Positions 1 through 5,813 are shown, numbered from the stretch's first letter. The stretch is DNA of 10,794 bases from an uncultured Porphyromonadaceae bacterium (GCA_947166165.1 CAMVDK010000095.1:1-10794); one strand, 5' to 3'. Numbers and translations: made by a program. Notes: a model not told the origin generated them from the sequence alone.

Positions 1-211
1 AAGTTCGTCTTCGACGCACTTCCACATGAATTTAAGACATAAGAACAAAAGGCCTTTGACACGAGTGGACATAAGAACAAAAGATTTTTTGGCTATTATC
101 GGTCTATTGTCCCCGCTGATAAAGTTCGTCTTCGACGCACTTCCACATGAATTTAAGACATAAGAACAAAAGGCCTATGACACGAGTGGACATAAGAACA
201 AAAGATTTTTT
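1..211. repeat. Two direct copies of a 90-bp unit, period 121 bp
   Basis: Bases 1-90 reappear at 122-211 with a single difference (t56 versus a177). The 31-bp spacer 91-121 is present once. Each unit holds two copies of the 16-mer gacataagaacaaaag (36-51 and 68-83; 157-172 and 189-204). The first copy begins at the window edge, so the array may extend further left. The region lies just downstream of the GH16 gene on its coding strand. I see no transposase, and the spacing is not CRISPR-like. It is most simply an intergenic repeat family, possibly a degenerate mobile or MITE-like element. On the minus strand each unit also reads as a short open frame (see findings). Confidence 0.85.
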
Positions 212-269
212 TCATCCTTGAATCAGCTATGCTTATGTTCTTGTGATTAAAATCTTTTGTTCTTATGTC
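189..269. repeat. 21-bp perfect inverted repeat downstream of the GH16 gene
   Basis: Bases 189-209 are the exact reverse complement of 249-269, separated by 39 bases. The right arm carries a fifth, inverted copy of gacataagaacaaaag (254-269). Its flanks are hybrid: one side matches the first 16-mer context of the direct unit (24 bases shared with 28-51), the other side matches the second 16-mer context, including the trailing run of t. In a transcript reading through from the GH16 gene this could form a long A/U-rich stem, possibly protecting or ending the 3' end. A terminator role is inference only, because the loop is long and the stem AT-rich. Confidence 0.6.
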
Positions 270-295
270 TTAAATTCTTGAGTCAGAGAGAGGCC

Positions 296-1405
296 TTACT
301 TCTGGTAGACGCGGACGTACTCGATGGCCATGGTGACGGGGAGGGCGCTCTCGTCTACTCCACGCATACCGCCCCAGTCGCCACCCCGGGCCAGGTTGAG
401 GAGGAGGTAGAAGGGCTTGTCGAAGGGCCAGGTGTCCACGCCGCCGCCATCGTTGCGGTAGGTGAGCAGCTCCTTGTGGTCGACGTAGAAGGTCATGTAG
501 TCGGGAGTCCATTCCATGGAGTAGATGTGGAATGCGCTCTCGGCGGTGCCGATGTTGCGGGCGGCGTGCTCGATGCGCGTGCCGCCATTGTTGTAGCGCC
601 GGCAGTGGATGGTGCTCGACACCTCGTTGGGCACCACGCCCACCTCTTCCATGATGTCGATTTCGCCGCAATTAGGCCACGGGTTGGCGTTGTAGTCGTT
701 GTTGGCAGGCATCATCCAGAATGCCGGCCAGGTGCCTTTGCCCTTGGGCAGTTTGATTTTGGCCTCGAAGTAGCCGTACTGCCAGCCCATGTTGTAGCCA
801 GCATAGACGCGGCCCGAGTACACCCCATTGCCCTCTTTGAAGGCGGTGATGAGCAGTTTGCCGTCCTTGATTTCGGTCACGCGGCGGCCGTTGTAGGCGC
901 CGTCGACGTAGGCCTGGAGTTCGTTGTTGACGCGTCCGGCGGGCCACACCTCGTGCACCCACTCGTCGCTGAGCGTGGTGCCGTGGTCAAACTCGTCGTG
1001 CCACACCAGGTCGTAGTCGGGCAGCTCGCACTGGAGCGAGTCGGTGAGGCGTGCGCTCTCGTTGGCGGCCTGCTCGATGGTGACCACGGCCTGCTCGCCC
1101 TGCGAGGCGATGGTGACGTGGGCCGTGCGGGGCGAGTTGTAGGGGTTGCTCTCGGCGGTGATGAGCAGCTTGGCCTTCGTCTGCTGCGACTGCGAGGGGG
1201 TGGCCTTCACCCACGACGCGTCGCTGCTGGCGGTCCAGGCTCCGGGTGCGGTGACAGCCACCTCGCGCTGGTCGGCGGCTTTCGAGAAATGGATGGTGGT
1301 CACCGACAGGGTCATGCCCTGCGGCTGCGCCTCGTCGTCGCCACCACACGATGCGAGCGCAAGCATCAGCACAGCGGCCAATAGTTGGGAAAGGATTCTG
1401 GTCAT
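296..1405 (-). CDS. BACON-domain GH16 beta-glucanase (laminarinase-like) lipoprotein
   Basis: A 369-residue secreted lipoprotein predicted to hydrolyse internal linkages of beta-1,3 or mixed-linkage beta-glucans. Residues 1-20 are a lipoprotein signal ending in the lipobox LASC (Cys20). GGDDE follows, an acidic stretch that resembles Bacteroidota surface-export signals, so an outer-surface location is likely. Residues about 31-112 form a BACON domain, with strands ending in a VTIEQ-like motif, commonly seen in Bacteroidota glycan-binding proteins. Residues about 130-369 are the GH16 catalytic domain, with the active-site motif GEIDIMEE: Glu248 nucleophile, Asp250 and Glu253 acid/base. The length is normal for BACON plus GH16 and the motif is intact. 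It is the last gene of the minus-strand run, 48 bases after a small lipoprotein gene. No SusC/SusD pair lies next to it, so it is not in an obvious PUL. Exact substrate is not decidable from sequence alone. Confidence 0.93.
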   Translation of the reverse strand: MTRILSQLLAAVLMLALASCGGDDEAQPQGMTLSVTTIHFSKAADQREVAVTAPGAWTASSDASWVKATPSQSQQTKAKLLITAESNPYNSPRTAHVTIASQGEQAVVTIEQAANESARLTDSLQCELPDYDLVWHDEFDHGTTLSDEWVHEVWPAGRVNNELQAYVDGAYNGRRVTEIKDGKLLITAFKEGNGVYSGRVYAGYNMGWQYGYFEAKIKLPKGKGTWPAFWMMPANNDYNANPWPNCGEIDIMEEVGVVPNEVSSTIHCRRYNNGGTRIEHAARNIGTAESAFHIYSMEWTPDYMTFYVDHKELLTYRNDGGGVDTWPFDKPFYLLLNLARGGDWGGMRGVDESALPVTMAIEYVRVYQK

Positions 1406-1453
1406 AGCGGTCGGAATCTTGGCGTGAATAGGTTGATTGACAGGTGTGTACAG

Positions 1454-1999
1454 TCACAGTGGCGGGCTGGGTACGGCCATCTTGGTGAACACGGTGCGCT
1501 GCCGCACGGTGGCATCGTCGTAGCCAGTGATGTGCTGGCCGGTCATGGGAGTGTCGGTCACCAAGAGCGTGTCGTCGATGGCCGCCACGCGCAGGGTGAA
1601 CGTGAGCTCGGGCGAAGTCATCGTCACCACGCGCCCCTGTGTGGAGTAGGTGTAGTCGACCTGCTCGCGGTAGTTGTTCACGTTGCCCAAGCGGGCCGTG
1701 CCGTCGGCGTTCCAGACGTAGTAATTATCGCTGGCAAAAGCGATTTCGCTTCGCTTGCCCACCTTCCACTCGTCGTAGTAGAAGGCGTAGGCGCGCCGCC
1801 AGGCTCGGTCGCAAAGACGCTGGCGCATCTCGGCGTCGGTGAACTGTGTGGTGGCGGCGTGCATCTTGCCGTTCTCGAGAAAGACTTCGGTGGTGGAGTC
1901 GTAGAAGTTGCCCTTCACCGTCACATCGTTGTCGCCACAGGCCACGAGCAGCGAGAGTGCGGCCAGCGCGACGGCAGGGAGAAGGATTCGGCTCATCAT
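1454..1999 (-). CDS. Small lipoprotein of unknown function
   Basis: A 181-residue protein I do not recognise. It starts with a hydrophobic lipoprotein signal (residues 1-20) and lipobox LVAC with Cys21, then GDND, an acidic tail compatible with lipid anchoring and perhaps surface exposure. The remainder is rich in alternating polar and hydrophobic residues suggesting beta strands, with aromatic segments such as RRAYAFYYDEW and a run of Thr/Val-rich strands towards the C-terminus. A lipocalin-like or other small beta-barrel fold is possible but not shown. I chose the ATG at 1999 (or the adjacent one at 1996) rather than an upstream ATG at 2068, because only the internal start puts the signal peptide at the N-terminus. 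This start overlaps the luxS stop in an ATGATG context, implying translational coupling with luxS. The GH16 lipoprotein follows after 48 bases. Confidence 0.8.
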   Translation of the reverse strand: MMSRILLPAVALAALSLLVACGDNDVTVKGNFYDSTTEVFLENGKMHAATTQFTDAEMRQRLCDRAWRRAYAFYYDEWKVGKRSEIAFASDNYYVWNADGTARLGNVNNYREQVDYTYSTQGRVVTMTSPELTFTLRVAAIDDTLLVTDTPMTGQHITGYDDATVRQRTVFTKMAVPSPPL

Positions 2000-2478
2000 T
2001 GCGGATAATTGAGGTTGAGGTCGGTGAGCCGCTCGAGCACCTCGACGAGGTATTTTCGAGCCTCCCATTTGGCCATGGGCAGGTTGTTGAGCATGTAGTT
2101 GCCGCAGTCGTGGGCGTTGGCGCCGGGGATGTCGCCCTCATAGTTGGCTATGAACTCAAAGGTTTCGCGCACCAGCGGTGCGATGTCGGCACTGGTGAGG
2201 TCGCCCTTGACAAGCAGATAGTTGCCCGTGCAGCAACCCATCGGCCCCCAATACACGATGCGTGGCCCCCACTCGGGGTGGTTGCGCAGATAGGTGGCCG
2301 CCAGATGCTCGATGGTGTGCAACGCGCTCTGGCTCACAGCGGGTTCGCGGTTGGGCAGCTTCATGCGGATGTCGAAGGTGGTGACCACTGCCCCACCCTC
2401 CAAGTAGTCCTTGCGCGACACATAGATGCCGCGCAGCAGCCGCGTGTGGTCGATGGTGAAACTAGGTATAGCTTCCAT
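1996..2478 (-). CDS. luxS: S-ribosylhomocysteine lyase LuxS
   Basis: LuxS cleaves S-ribosylhomocysteine to homocysteine and DPD, the precursor of the AI-2 signal, in the cytoplasm. The 160-residue protein has the usual length and all key features. The metal-binding motif HTIEH gives His54, Glu57 and His58, the segment PMGCCTG carries the catalytic cysteine at Cys82, and DCGNY supplies the remaining metal ligand Cys125. The partner enzyme MtnN/Pfs, which makes the substrate, is encoded upstream on the same strand but separated by two toxin-antitoxin modules. luxS starts 14 bases after the stop of the nearer toxin gene. I see no promoter in that gap, so it is probably transcribed with that module. 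Its TGA overlaps the ATG of the downstream lipoprotein gene. Identification is secure; the regulation is inferred from spacing. Confidence 0.97.
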   Translation of the reverse strand: MEAIPSFTIDHTRLLRGIYVSRKDYLEGGAVVTTFDIRMKLPNREPAVSQSALHTIEHLAATYLRNHPEWGPRIVYWGPMGCCTGNYLLVKGDLTSADIAPLVRETFEFIANYEGDIPGANAHDCGNYMLNNLPMAKWEARKYLVEVLERLTDLNLNYPQ

Positions 2479-2492
2479 GATTCGTGTTTTAA

Positions 2493-2768
2493 CTATTTTT
2501 CGTCGTAGTGTCCATAAGCCGCCAAAACGACGACATAGACCTTCATTTCAATAATCTCGTAAATCAGCCGATGCTTTTTGCTGATGCGCCGGCTCCACTG
2601 GCCGGCATGGTCGCCGGAGAGCTGTTCGGGATGCCCGGTGCCGGTGCGGGGGTGGTCCTTTAGCTCTTCGATAAGTTTCAAAAACTTATTGTATGCTTTC
2701 GGCTCATCCCTTTCGAGCCTGGTGGCATCGTCAAGCGCACGTTCGGAGAATACTAAGTTAAACCTCAT
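2493..2768 (-). CDS. Txe/YoeB-family mRNA endonuclease toxin, copy 1
   Basis: A 91-residue toxin of the RelE superfamily, Txe/YoeB branch, which in characterised members cleaves mRNA in the ribosomal A site. Family signatures are clear: HPEQL with Glu48, WSRRI, HRLIY with Arg67, and the C-terminal GHY with His87 and Tyr88. These match the catalytic Glu46, Arg65 and His83 of E. coli YoeB, so the active site appears intact. The start ATG overlaps the antitoxin stop by four bases (ATGA), a typical toxin-antitoxin arrangement. Residues 38-91 are identical to those of the second toxin at 3124-3396 except for one Glu/Asp change, whereas residues 1-37 match it only about 50%. luxS follows 14 bases downstream. 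Confidence 0.92.
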   Translation of the reverse strand: MRFNLVFSERALDDATRLERDEPKAYNKFLKLIEELKDHPRTGTGHPEQLSGDHAGQWSRRISKKHRLIYEIIEMKVYVVVLAAYGHYDEK

Positions 2769-3016
2769 CGCCCAATGCGTTTACGGAAATCGGCAAAGCT
2801 CTCATTTGGCAACATAGTGTAGCACTCACCGCGACGGATTTGCTCACGCGCTTCGTCGACGCGTGCGAAAAACTCCTCCTTGGTCATCAGGGTCTTGTCC
2901 TGCTTCTTGGCGGCGAGCCGCTTGAGCGACTTCAAGGCGCGGCGCAGGAGGTCTTCGTTCTCGGCAATCTCGCCCAGCGTGCGGTAGATTTCGGCATTCA
3001 ATTCAAGTGCAGTCAT
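2765..3016 (-). CDS. Antitoxin partner of the Txe/YoeB toxin, copy 1
   Basis: An 83-residue, charged, mainly helical protein placed immediately before a Txe/YoeB toxin and overlapping it by four bases, so it is assigned as the antitoxin by position. It does not show the recognisable N-terminal Phd/YefM pattern. Instead it has an N-terminal helical stretch around ELNAEIYRTLGEIAE, a Lys/Arg-rich segment (residues 25-38), the motif MTKEEFF and a variable acidic/aromatic C-terminal tail from residue 67. I believe proteins with this look often accompany Txe toxins in Bacteroidales, but I cannot name a characterised family. Residues 1-66 are identical to the second antitoxin except positions 41 (Lys/Glu) and 51 (Ala/Glu); the last 17 residues are unrelated or strongly diverged. 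A consensus promoter lies just upstream. Confidence 0.85.
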   Translation of the reverse strand: MTALELNAEIYRTLGEIAENEDLLRRALKSLKRLAAKKQDKTLMTKEEFFARVDEAREQIRRGECYTMLPNESFADFRKRIGR

Positions 3017-3039
3017 TTTTCAACTAGTTTTTTCAAGCG

Positions 3040-3070
3040 CAAATTTACGACAAAGTTTTGAATTGTCAAA
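3040..3070 (-). promoter_or_regulatory. Bacteroidota-type promoter and candidate operator of TA module 1
   Basis: On the minus strand TTTG (3070-3067) is followed after 19 bases by TAAATTTG (3047-3040), matching the Bacteroidota -33/-7 consensus. The antitoxin ATG at 3016 lies 23 bases further on, leaving a short leader. Inside the spacer is a dyad, gacaa (3049-3053) and ttgtc (3063-3067), nine bases apart. The dyad is kept in the second module, which makes it a candidate autoregulatory operator (inference). Because luxS follows the toxin by 14 bases, this may also be the luxS promoter. Confidence 0.7.
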
Positions 3071-3123
3071 ATGCCGGTTTTGATTTGGTCGCACGGCCTA
3101 AAACGCCAGACTCGAACACGTTG

Positions 3124-3396
3124 CTATTTATCGTCATAGTGTCCATAAGCCGCCAAAACGACGACATAGACTTTCATTTCAATAATCTCGTAAATCAGCC
3201 GATGCTTTTTGCTGATGCGCCGGCTCCACTGGCCGGCATGGTCGCCGGAGAGCTGTTCGGGGTGACCGGTGCCGGTGCGGGGGTGGTCCATAAGTTCGTT
3301 GAGCAACTTCCGCGCTTTCTCGTAAGCCCGCGGCTCAAATTTCTTCAAACGAACCAAATCGCTTTTTGCCCTTTCCGAAAAATCGATTCTATACAT
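3124..3396 (-). CDS. Txe/YoeB-family mRNA endonuclease toxin, copy 2
   Basis: A 90-residue Txe/YoeB toxin with the same catalytic signatures as copy 1: Glu47 in HPEQL, Arg66 in HRLIY, His86 and Tyr87 in GHY. It appears intact. The C-terminal 54 residues equal those of copy 1 apart from a terminal Asp/Glu change, and the underlying DNA (3124-3289 versus 2493-2658) differs at only about five positions. The first 36 residues are diverged, keeping FSERA and a few hydrophobic and charged positions. It begins one base after the antitoxin stop instead of overlapping it, another sign that the junction between the genes has a different history from the flanks. The next module's promoter lies 54-84 bases beyond its stop. 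Confidence 0.92.
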   Translation of the reverse strand: MYRIDFSERAKSDLVRLKKFEPRAYEKARKLLNELMDHPRTGTGHPEQLSGDHAGQWSRRISKKHRLIYEIIEMKVYVVVLAAYGHYDDK

Positions 3397-3397
3397 A

Positions 3398-3643
3398 TCA
3401 AAGCGAATCTAGCCACGCATTCATCGACTCGTGATTGTGGAACGAGTAGCACTCGCCGCGGCGAATTTGCTCGCGCGCTTCGTCGACGCGCTCAAAAAAC
3501 TCCTCCTTGGTCATCAGGGTCTCGTCCTGCTTCTTGGCGGCGAGCCGTTTGAGCGACTTCAGGGCGCGTCGCAGGAGGTCTTCGTTCTCGGCAATCTCGC
3601 CCAGCGTGCGGTAGATTTCGGCATTCAATTCAAGTGCAGTCAT
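3398..3643 (-). CDS. Antitoxin partner of the Txe/YoeB toxin, copy 2
   Basis: An 81-residue antitoxin assigned by its place directly before the second Txe/YoeB toxin and its near-identity to the other antitoxin over residues 1-66. The C-terminal 15 residues (from SFHNHES) differ completely from copy 1. I set the start at 3643, since this ATG matches the copy 1 start and lies behind a consensus promoter. An in-frame ATG at 3697 would add 18 residues but would lie inside the promoter. The fold is probably helical at the N-terminus (DNA-binding or dimerising) with a toxin-binding tail; this split is inferred from how type II antitoxins usually work, not from a recognised domain. Confidence 0.85.
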   Translation of the reverse strand: MTALELNAEIYRTLGEIAENEDLLRRALKSLKRLAAKKQDETLMTKEEFFERVDEAREQIRRGECYSFHNHESMNAWLDSL

Positions 3644-3667
3644 TTTTCTACTTTGTTTTTTCAAGCG

Positions 3668-3698
3668 CAAATTTACGACAAAGTTTTCAATTGTCAAA
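3668..3698 (-). promoter_or_regulatory. Bacteroidota-type promoter and candidate operator of TA module 2
   Basis: TTTG (3698-3695) and TAAATTTG (3675-3668) on the minus strand with a 19-base spacer, 24 bases ahead of the antitoxin start at 3643. The dyad gacaa (3677-3681) and ttgtc (3691-3695) is at the same place as in module 1. Homology between the two modules ends just upstream of this element, so the promoter was part of the duplicated unit. Confidence 0.7.
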
Positions 3699-3750
3699 AT
3701 TATTGTTTTTCAACGCATCGCACAATTCGTTTCATGTAGGGAATCAAACA

Positions 3751-3809
3751 CCAGTAGGGCCTCGCGTGGCCCTACAGGCGGCTCCCGAGGCCCTACTGGC
3801 GGCTCGGGT
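3751..3809 (-). terminator. GC-rich palindromic block after mtnN, possible terminator
   Basis: Bases 3751-3764 (ccagtagggcctcg) are the exact reverse complement of 3786-3799, with a 21-base loop. An alternative stem pairs 3754-3761 with 3768-3775 around a 6-base loop, and a 17-base direct repeat with one mismatch links 3768-3784 and 3789-3805. The block begins 13 bases after the mtnN stop and precedes the module 2 promoter, a position fitting a transcription boundary. There is no clear U tract, so intrinsic termination is doubtful; a REP-like intergenic repeat is the alternative. Confidence 0.4.
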
Positions 3810-3811
3810 GG

Positions 3812-4492
3812 CTATTGCAAACGGGCGAGGATGTCGCGGAGCAGGGCGAAGGTGTGGGCGGGGGCTTCTTGCCAGAAGTCGTTGTACTGGGTGGTGTTGT
3901 CGCTGCTGGCTCCAGGCGAGTCGCTGATGACGCGCATGCTCAAGAAGGGTACACCACGCAGGTGGCACACCTGGGCGATGGCACACGACTCCATATCGAC
4001 GGCCAGTGCGTCGGGGAAATGTCCCTGGATGCGCTCCACGGCCTCGATGGTGTCGATAAACTGGTCGCCGGAGCAGATGAGCCCCACGTGGATGTCGTCG
4101 CGCTGCGGAATCATGCCAATCACCCTGCTCGGGGCTTCGTAGTAGAGCGGCAGTCCGTTGACGGCACCGTAGATGCTCTCCGGGCCGCACCACACGTCGT
4201 GATAGGCCACACGGGCACCCACCACCAGATCCATGACGTGCACCGTCTTGCTGGCACCACCGGCAACGCCGGTGTTGATCACCAACTCGGGCGCGAAGTG
4301 GTTGATGAGCGTGAGCGCACCGACGGCGGCGTTCACCTTGCCGATGCCGCACTGCATGGCCACCACATGGTTTTGCCCCATCCGGCCCACATGGAATTCG
4401 GTGCCGTCGATGGTGTGTTGTTGTCTCTCTTCGAGTTGTGGCAGCAGCAAGTCCAATTCCTTGCGCATGGCCACTATAATCGCTATCGTCAT
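3812..4492 (-). CDS. mtnN: 5'-methylthioadenosine/S-adenosylhomocysteine nucleosidase
   Basis: MtnN (Pfs) removes adenine from methylthioadenosine and S-adenosylhomocysteine, relieving product inhibition of methyltransferases and producing S-ribosylhomocysteine for LuxS. The 226-residue cytoplasmic enzyme shows the PNP/UDP-phosphorylase fold signatures. These are AMRKE with the catalytic base-side Glu12, GIGKVNAA (residues 49-56), NTGVAGG (73-79), SGDQF (141-145), VDMES with ribose-binding Glu168, and ISDSPG with Asp191, the likely proton donor. It matches E. coli MtnN residues Glu12, Glu174 and Asp197. It starts 22 bases after the folC stop, so the two are probably co-transcribed. On its 3' side a GC-rich palindrome and a toxin-antitoxin promoter separate it from luxS, the next enzyme of the pathway. 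Confidence 0.96.
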   Translation of the reverse strand: MTIAIIVAMRKELDLLLPQLEERQQHTIDGTEFHVGRMGQNHVVAMQCGIGKVNAAVGALTLINHFAPELVINTGVAGGASKTVHVMDLVVGARVAYHDVWCGPESIYGAVNGLPLYYEAPSRVIGMIPQRDDIHVGLICSGDQFIDTIEAVERIQGHFPDALAVDMESCAIAQVCHLRGVPFLSMRVISDSPGASSDNTTQYNDFWQEAPAHTFALLRDILARLQ

Positions 4493-4514
4493 GGTGTAAA
4501 TATTAAATGATTAA

Positions 4515-5813
4515 TTATCTAATAGAATCTAAATGAGTGAACAGTTCGGCGAGGACGTACATCGAGCCGCCCACGTAGATGAGGTCGTCGGGGCCGGCTA
4601 GTTGCTTGGCGTGGTCGAGGGCCTCGACCACATTGCCGTGGCAGTCGCCGTGCAGGCCCAGCGGTGACGCCATGTCGCGCAGCTGTCCGGCCTGAAGCGC
4701 GCGTGCAGTGGAGGCTTGTGTGAAATGATACTGCGCTTGCCGGGGCAGCAGCGGCAGGATGTGGGCGAGGTCTTTGTCGGCCATGAAGCCGAGCACCATG
4801 TGGAGCTTGTCGTAGCGCTCGCTGCGCAGTTGCTGCATGGCGGCGGTGACACCGGCTATGTTGTGGCCCGAATCAGCAATGATGGTGGGATGGCTGCCCA
4901 GCCGCGTCCAGCGTCCGCGCAACCCAGTCAGCTCACTCACCCGGTGGAACGCCTCGACCACCGGCCCGTCGGGCAGGCTGAAGCCTAGGAGTTGGAGTTG
5001 CTGCACGGCGGCCAGCACCGTGGCGGCGTTCTTGGCCTGATAGTCGCCGCCCAGCTCGCACCGCACCGTGCCATAGCGCACGGTGTCGAGCATGAGAAAT
5101 CCATTGTCGTGGCGGTGGCCGGTGATCAGCGCCTCGTCGGGAGCGAAAGTGATGGGAGCCTGACACTCGGCCGCGCGGCGCTCGAACACCCCGCGCACGC
5201 CTCCATCGGCCTCGCCTATCACCACGGGCACCCGGGGCTTGATGATGCCGGCCTTCTCGCCGGCAATCTGCTCCAGCGTGTCGCCCAGAAACTCGGTGTG
5301 GTCGAGCGAGATGTTGGTGATGATGCTCAGTGCCGGGGTGATGATGTTGGTGCTGTCGAGGCGTCCGCCCAGACCCACCTCAATCACGGCCACATCGACC
5401 TCCGCCCGTGCAAACCACTCCATGGCCATGGCCGATGTGAGTTCGAAGAAGGTGGCCGGCACGCTCGTCGCCAGCCCGGCCTCGCGAAACCGCGCCACGA
5501 AGTCGACCACCTCGGCCTTTGGAATCGGCTCGCCGTCGACGCGAATGCGCTCGCGGAAGTCAACAAGATGGGGTGAGGTGAAGAGGCCCACGCGGTAGCC
5601 GCTCAGTTGCATCATGGCTGCCAGCAGGTGCGACACCGAGCCTTTGCCGTTGGTGCCTGCCACATGGATGCAGCGGTAGCGCCGGTGGGGATGATGCAGC
5701 CAGCGGTCGAGGGCCAGGGCCGTCTGCAAGCCCGGTTTATAGCCCGAAGCGCCCTGACGTTCGAACGCCGGGCGCTGGTTATAGAGGAAGTCAAGTGTCG
5801 ATTCGTAGGTCAT
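4515..5813 (-). CDS. folC: Folylpolyglutamate synthase / dihydrofolate synthase FolC
   Basis: FolC adds glutamates to folates, and in many bacteria also joins dihydropteroate to the first glutamate, using ATP in the cytoplasm. The 432-residue protein has the Mur-ligase-like layout. The P-loop GTNGKGS is at 53-59, the folate-loop motif SPHLVDFRERI at 80-90, and EVGLGGRLDSTN at 145-156. The metal-binding segment ITNISLDHTEFLG is at 165-177, and IAGEKAGIIKP (183-193) includes Lys187, which is likely carbamylated. The C-terminal ligase domain begins near LRGRW (298-302), followed by DSGHN (314-318), the Bacteroidota form of the DxAHN motif. Length is typical and no motif is broken. It follows ridA by 14 bases and precedes mtnN by 22, indicating one transcript. 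Whether it is bifunctional or only a polyglutamate synthase cannot be decided here. Confidence 0.95.
   Translation of the reverse strand: MTYESTLDFLYNQRPAFERQGASGYKPGLQTALALDRWLHHPHRRYRCIHVAGTNGKGSVSHLLAAMMQLSGYRVGLFTSPHLVDFRERIRVDGEPIPKAEVVDFVARFREAGLATSVPATFFELTSAMAMEWFARAEVDVAVIEVGLGGRLDSTNIITPALSIITNISLDHTEFLGDTLEQIAGEKAGIIKPRVPVVIGEADGGVRGVFERRAAECQAPITFAPDEALITGHRHDNGFLMLDTVRYGTVRCELGGDYQAKNAATVLAAVQQLQLLGFSLPDGPVVEAFHRVSELTGLRGRWTRLGSHPTIIADSGHNIAGVTAAMQQLRSERYDKLHMVLGFMADKDLAHILPLLPRQAQYHFTQASTARALQAGQLRDMASPLGLHGDCHGNVVEALDHAKQLAGPDDLIYVGGSMYVLAELFTHLDSIR

Noticed and set aside
1..211. CRISPR array
   Set aside because: Only two units with a 121-bp period and repeats of 90 bp; no short regularly spaced repeats with unique spacers and no cas genes.
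257..1384. Long plus-strand open frame (375 codons) opposite the GH16 gene
   Set aside because: It is the antisense shadow of the GC-rich GH16 gene: low-complexity Val/Gly/His-rich translation, TTG start, and no family signature, while the minus strand shows an intact GH16 active site and lipoprotein signal.
1997..2068. Upstream ATG (2068) for the small lipoprotein
   Set aside because: It would bury the signal peptide behind an Arg-rich stretch that is just luxS read in another frame.
3644..3697. Upstream ATG (3697) giving an 18-residue N-terminal extension of the second antitoxin
   Set aside because: The extension covers the -33/-7 promoter elements and is absent from the paralogous antitoxin, which starts at the equivalent of 3643.
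3815..4510. Plus-strand frame of 231 codons opposite mtnN
   Set aside because: It mirrors mtnN codons and shows no recognisable motif; mtnN is complete on the other strand.
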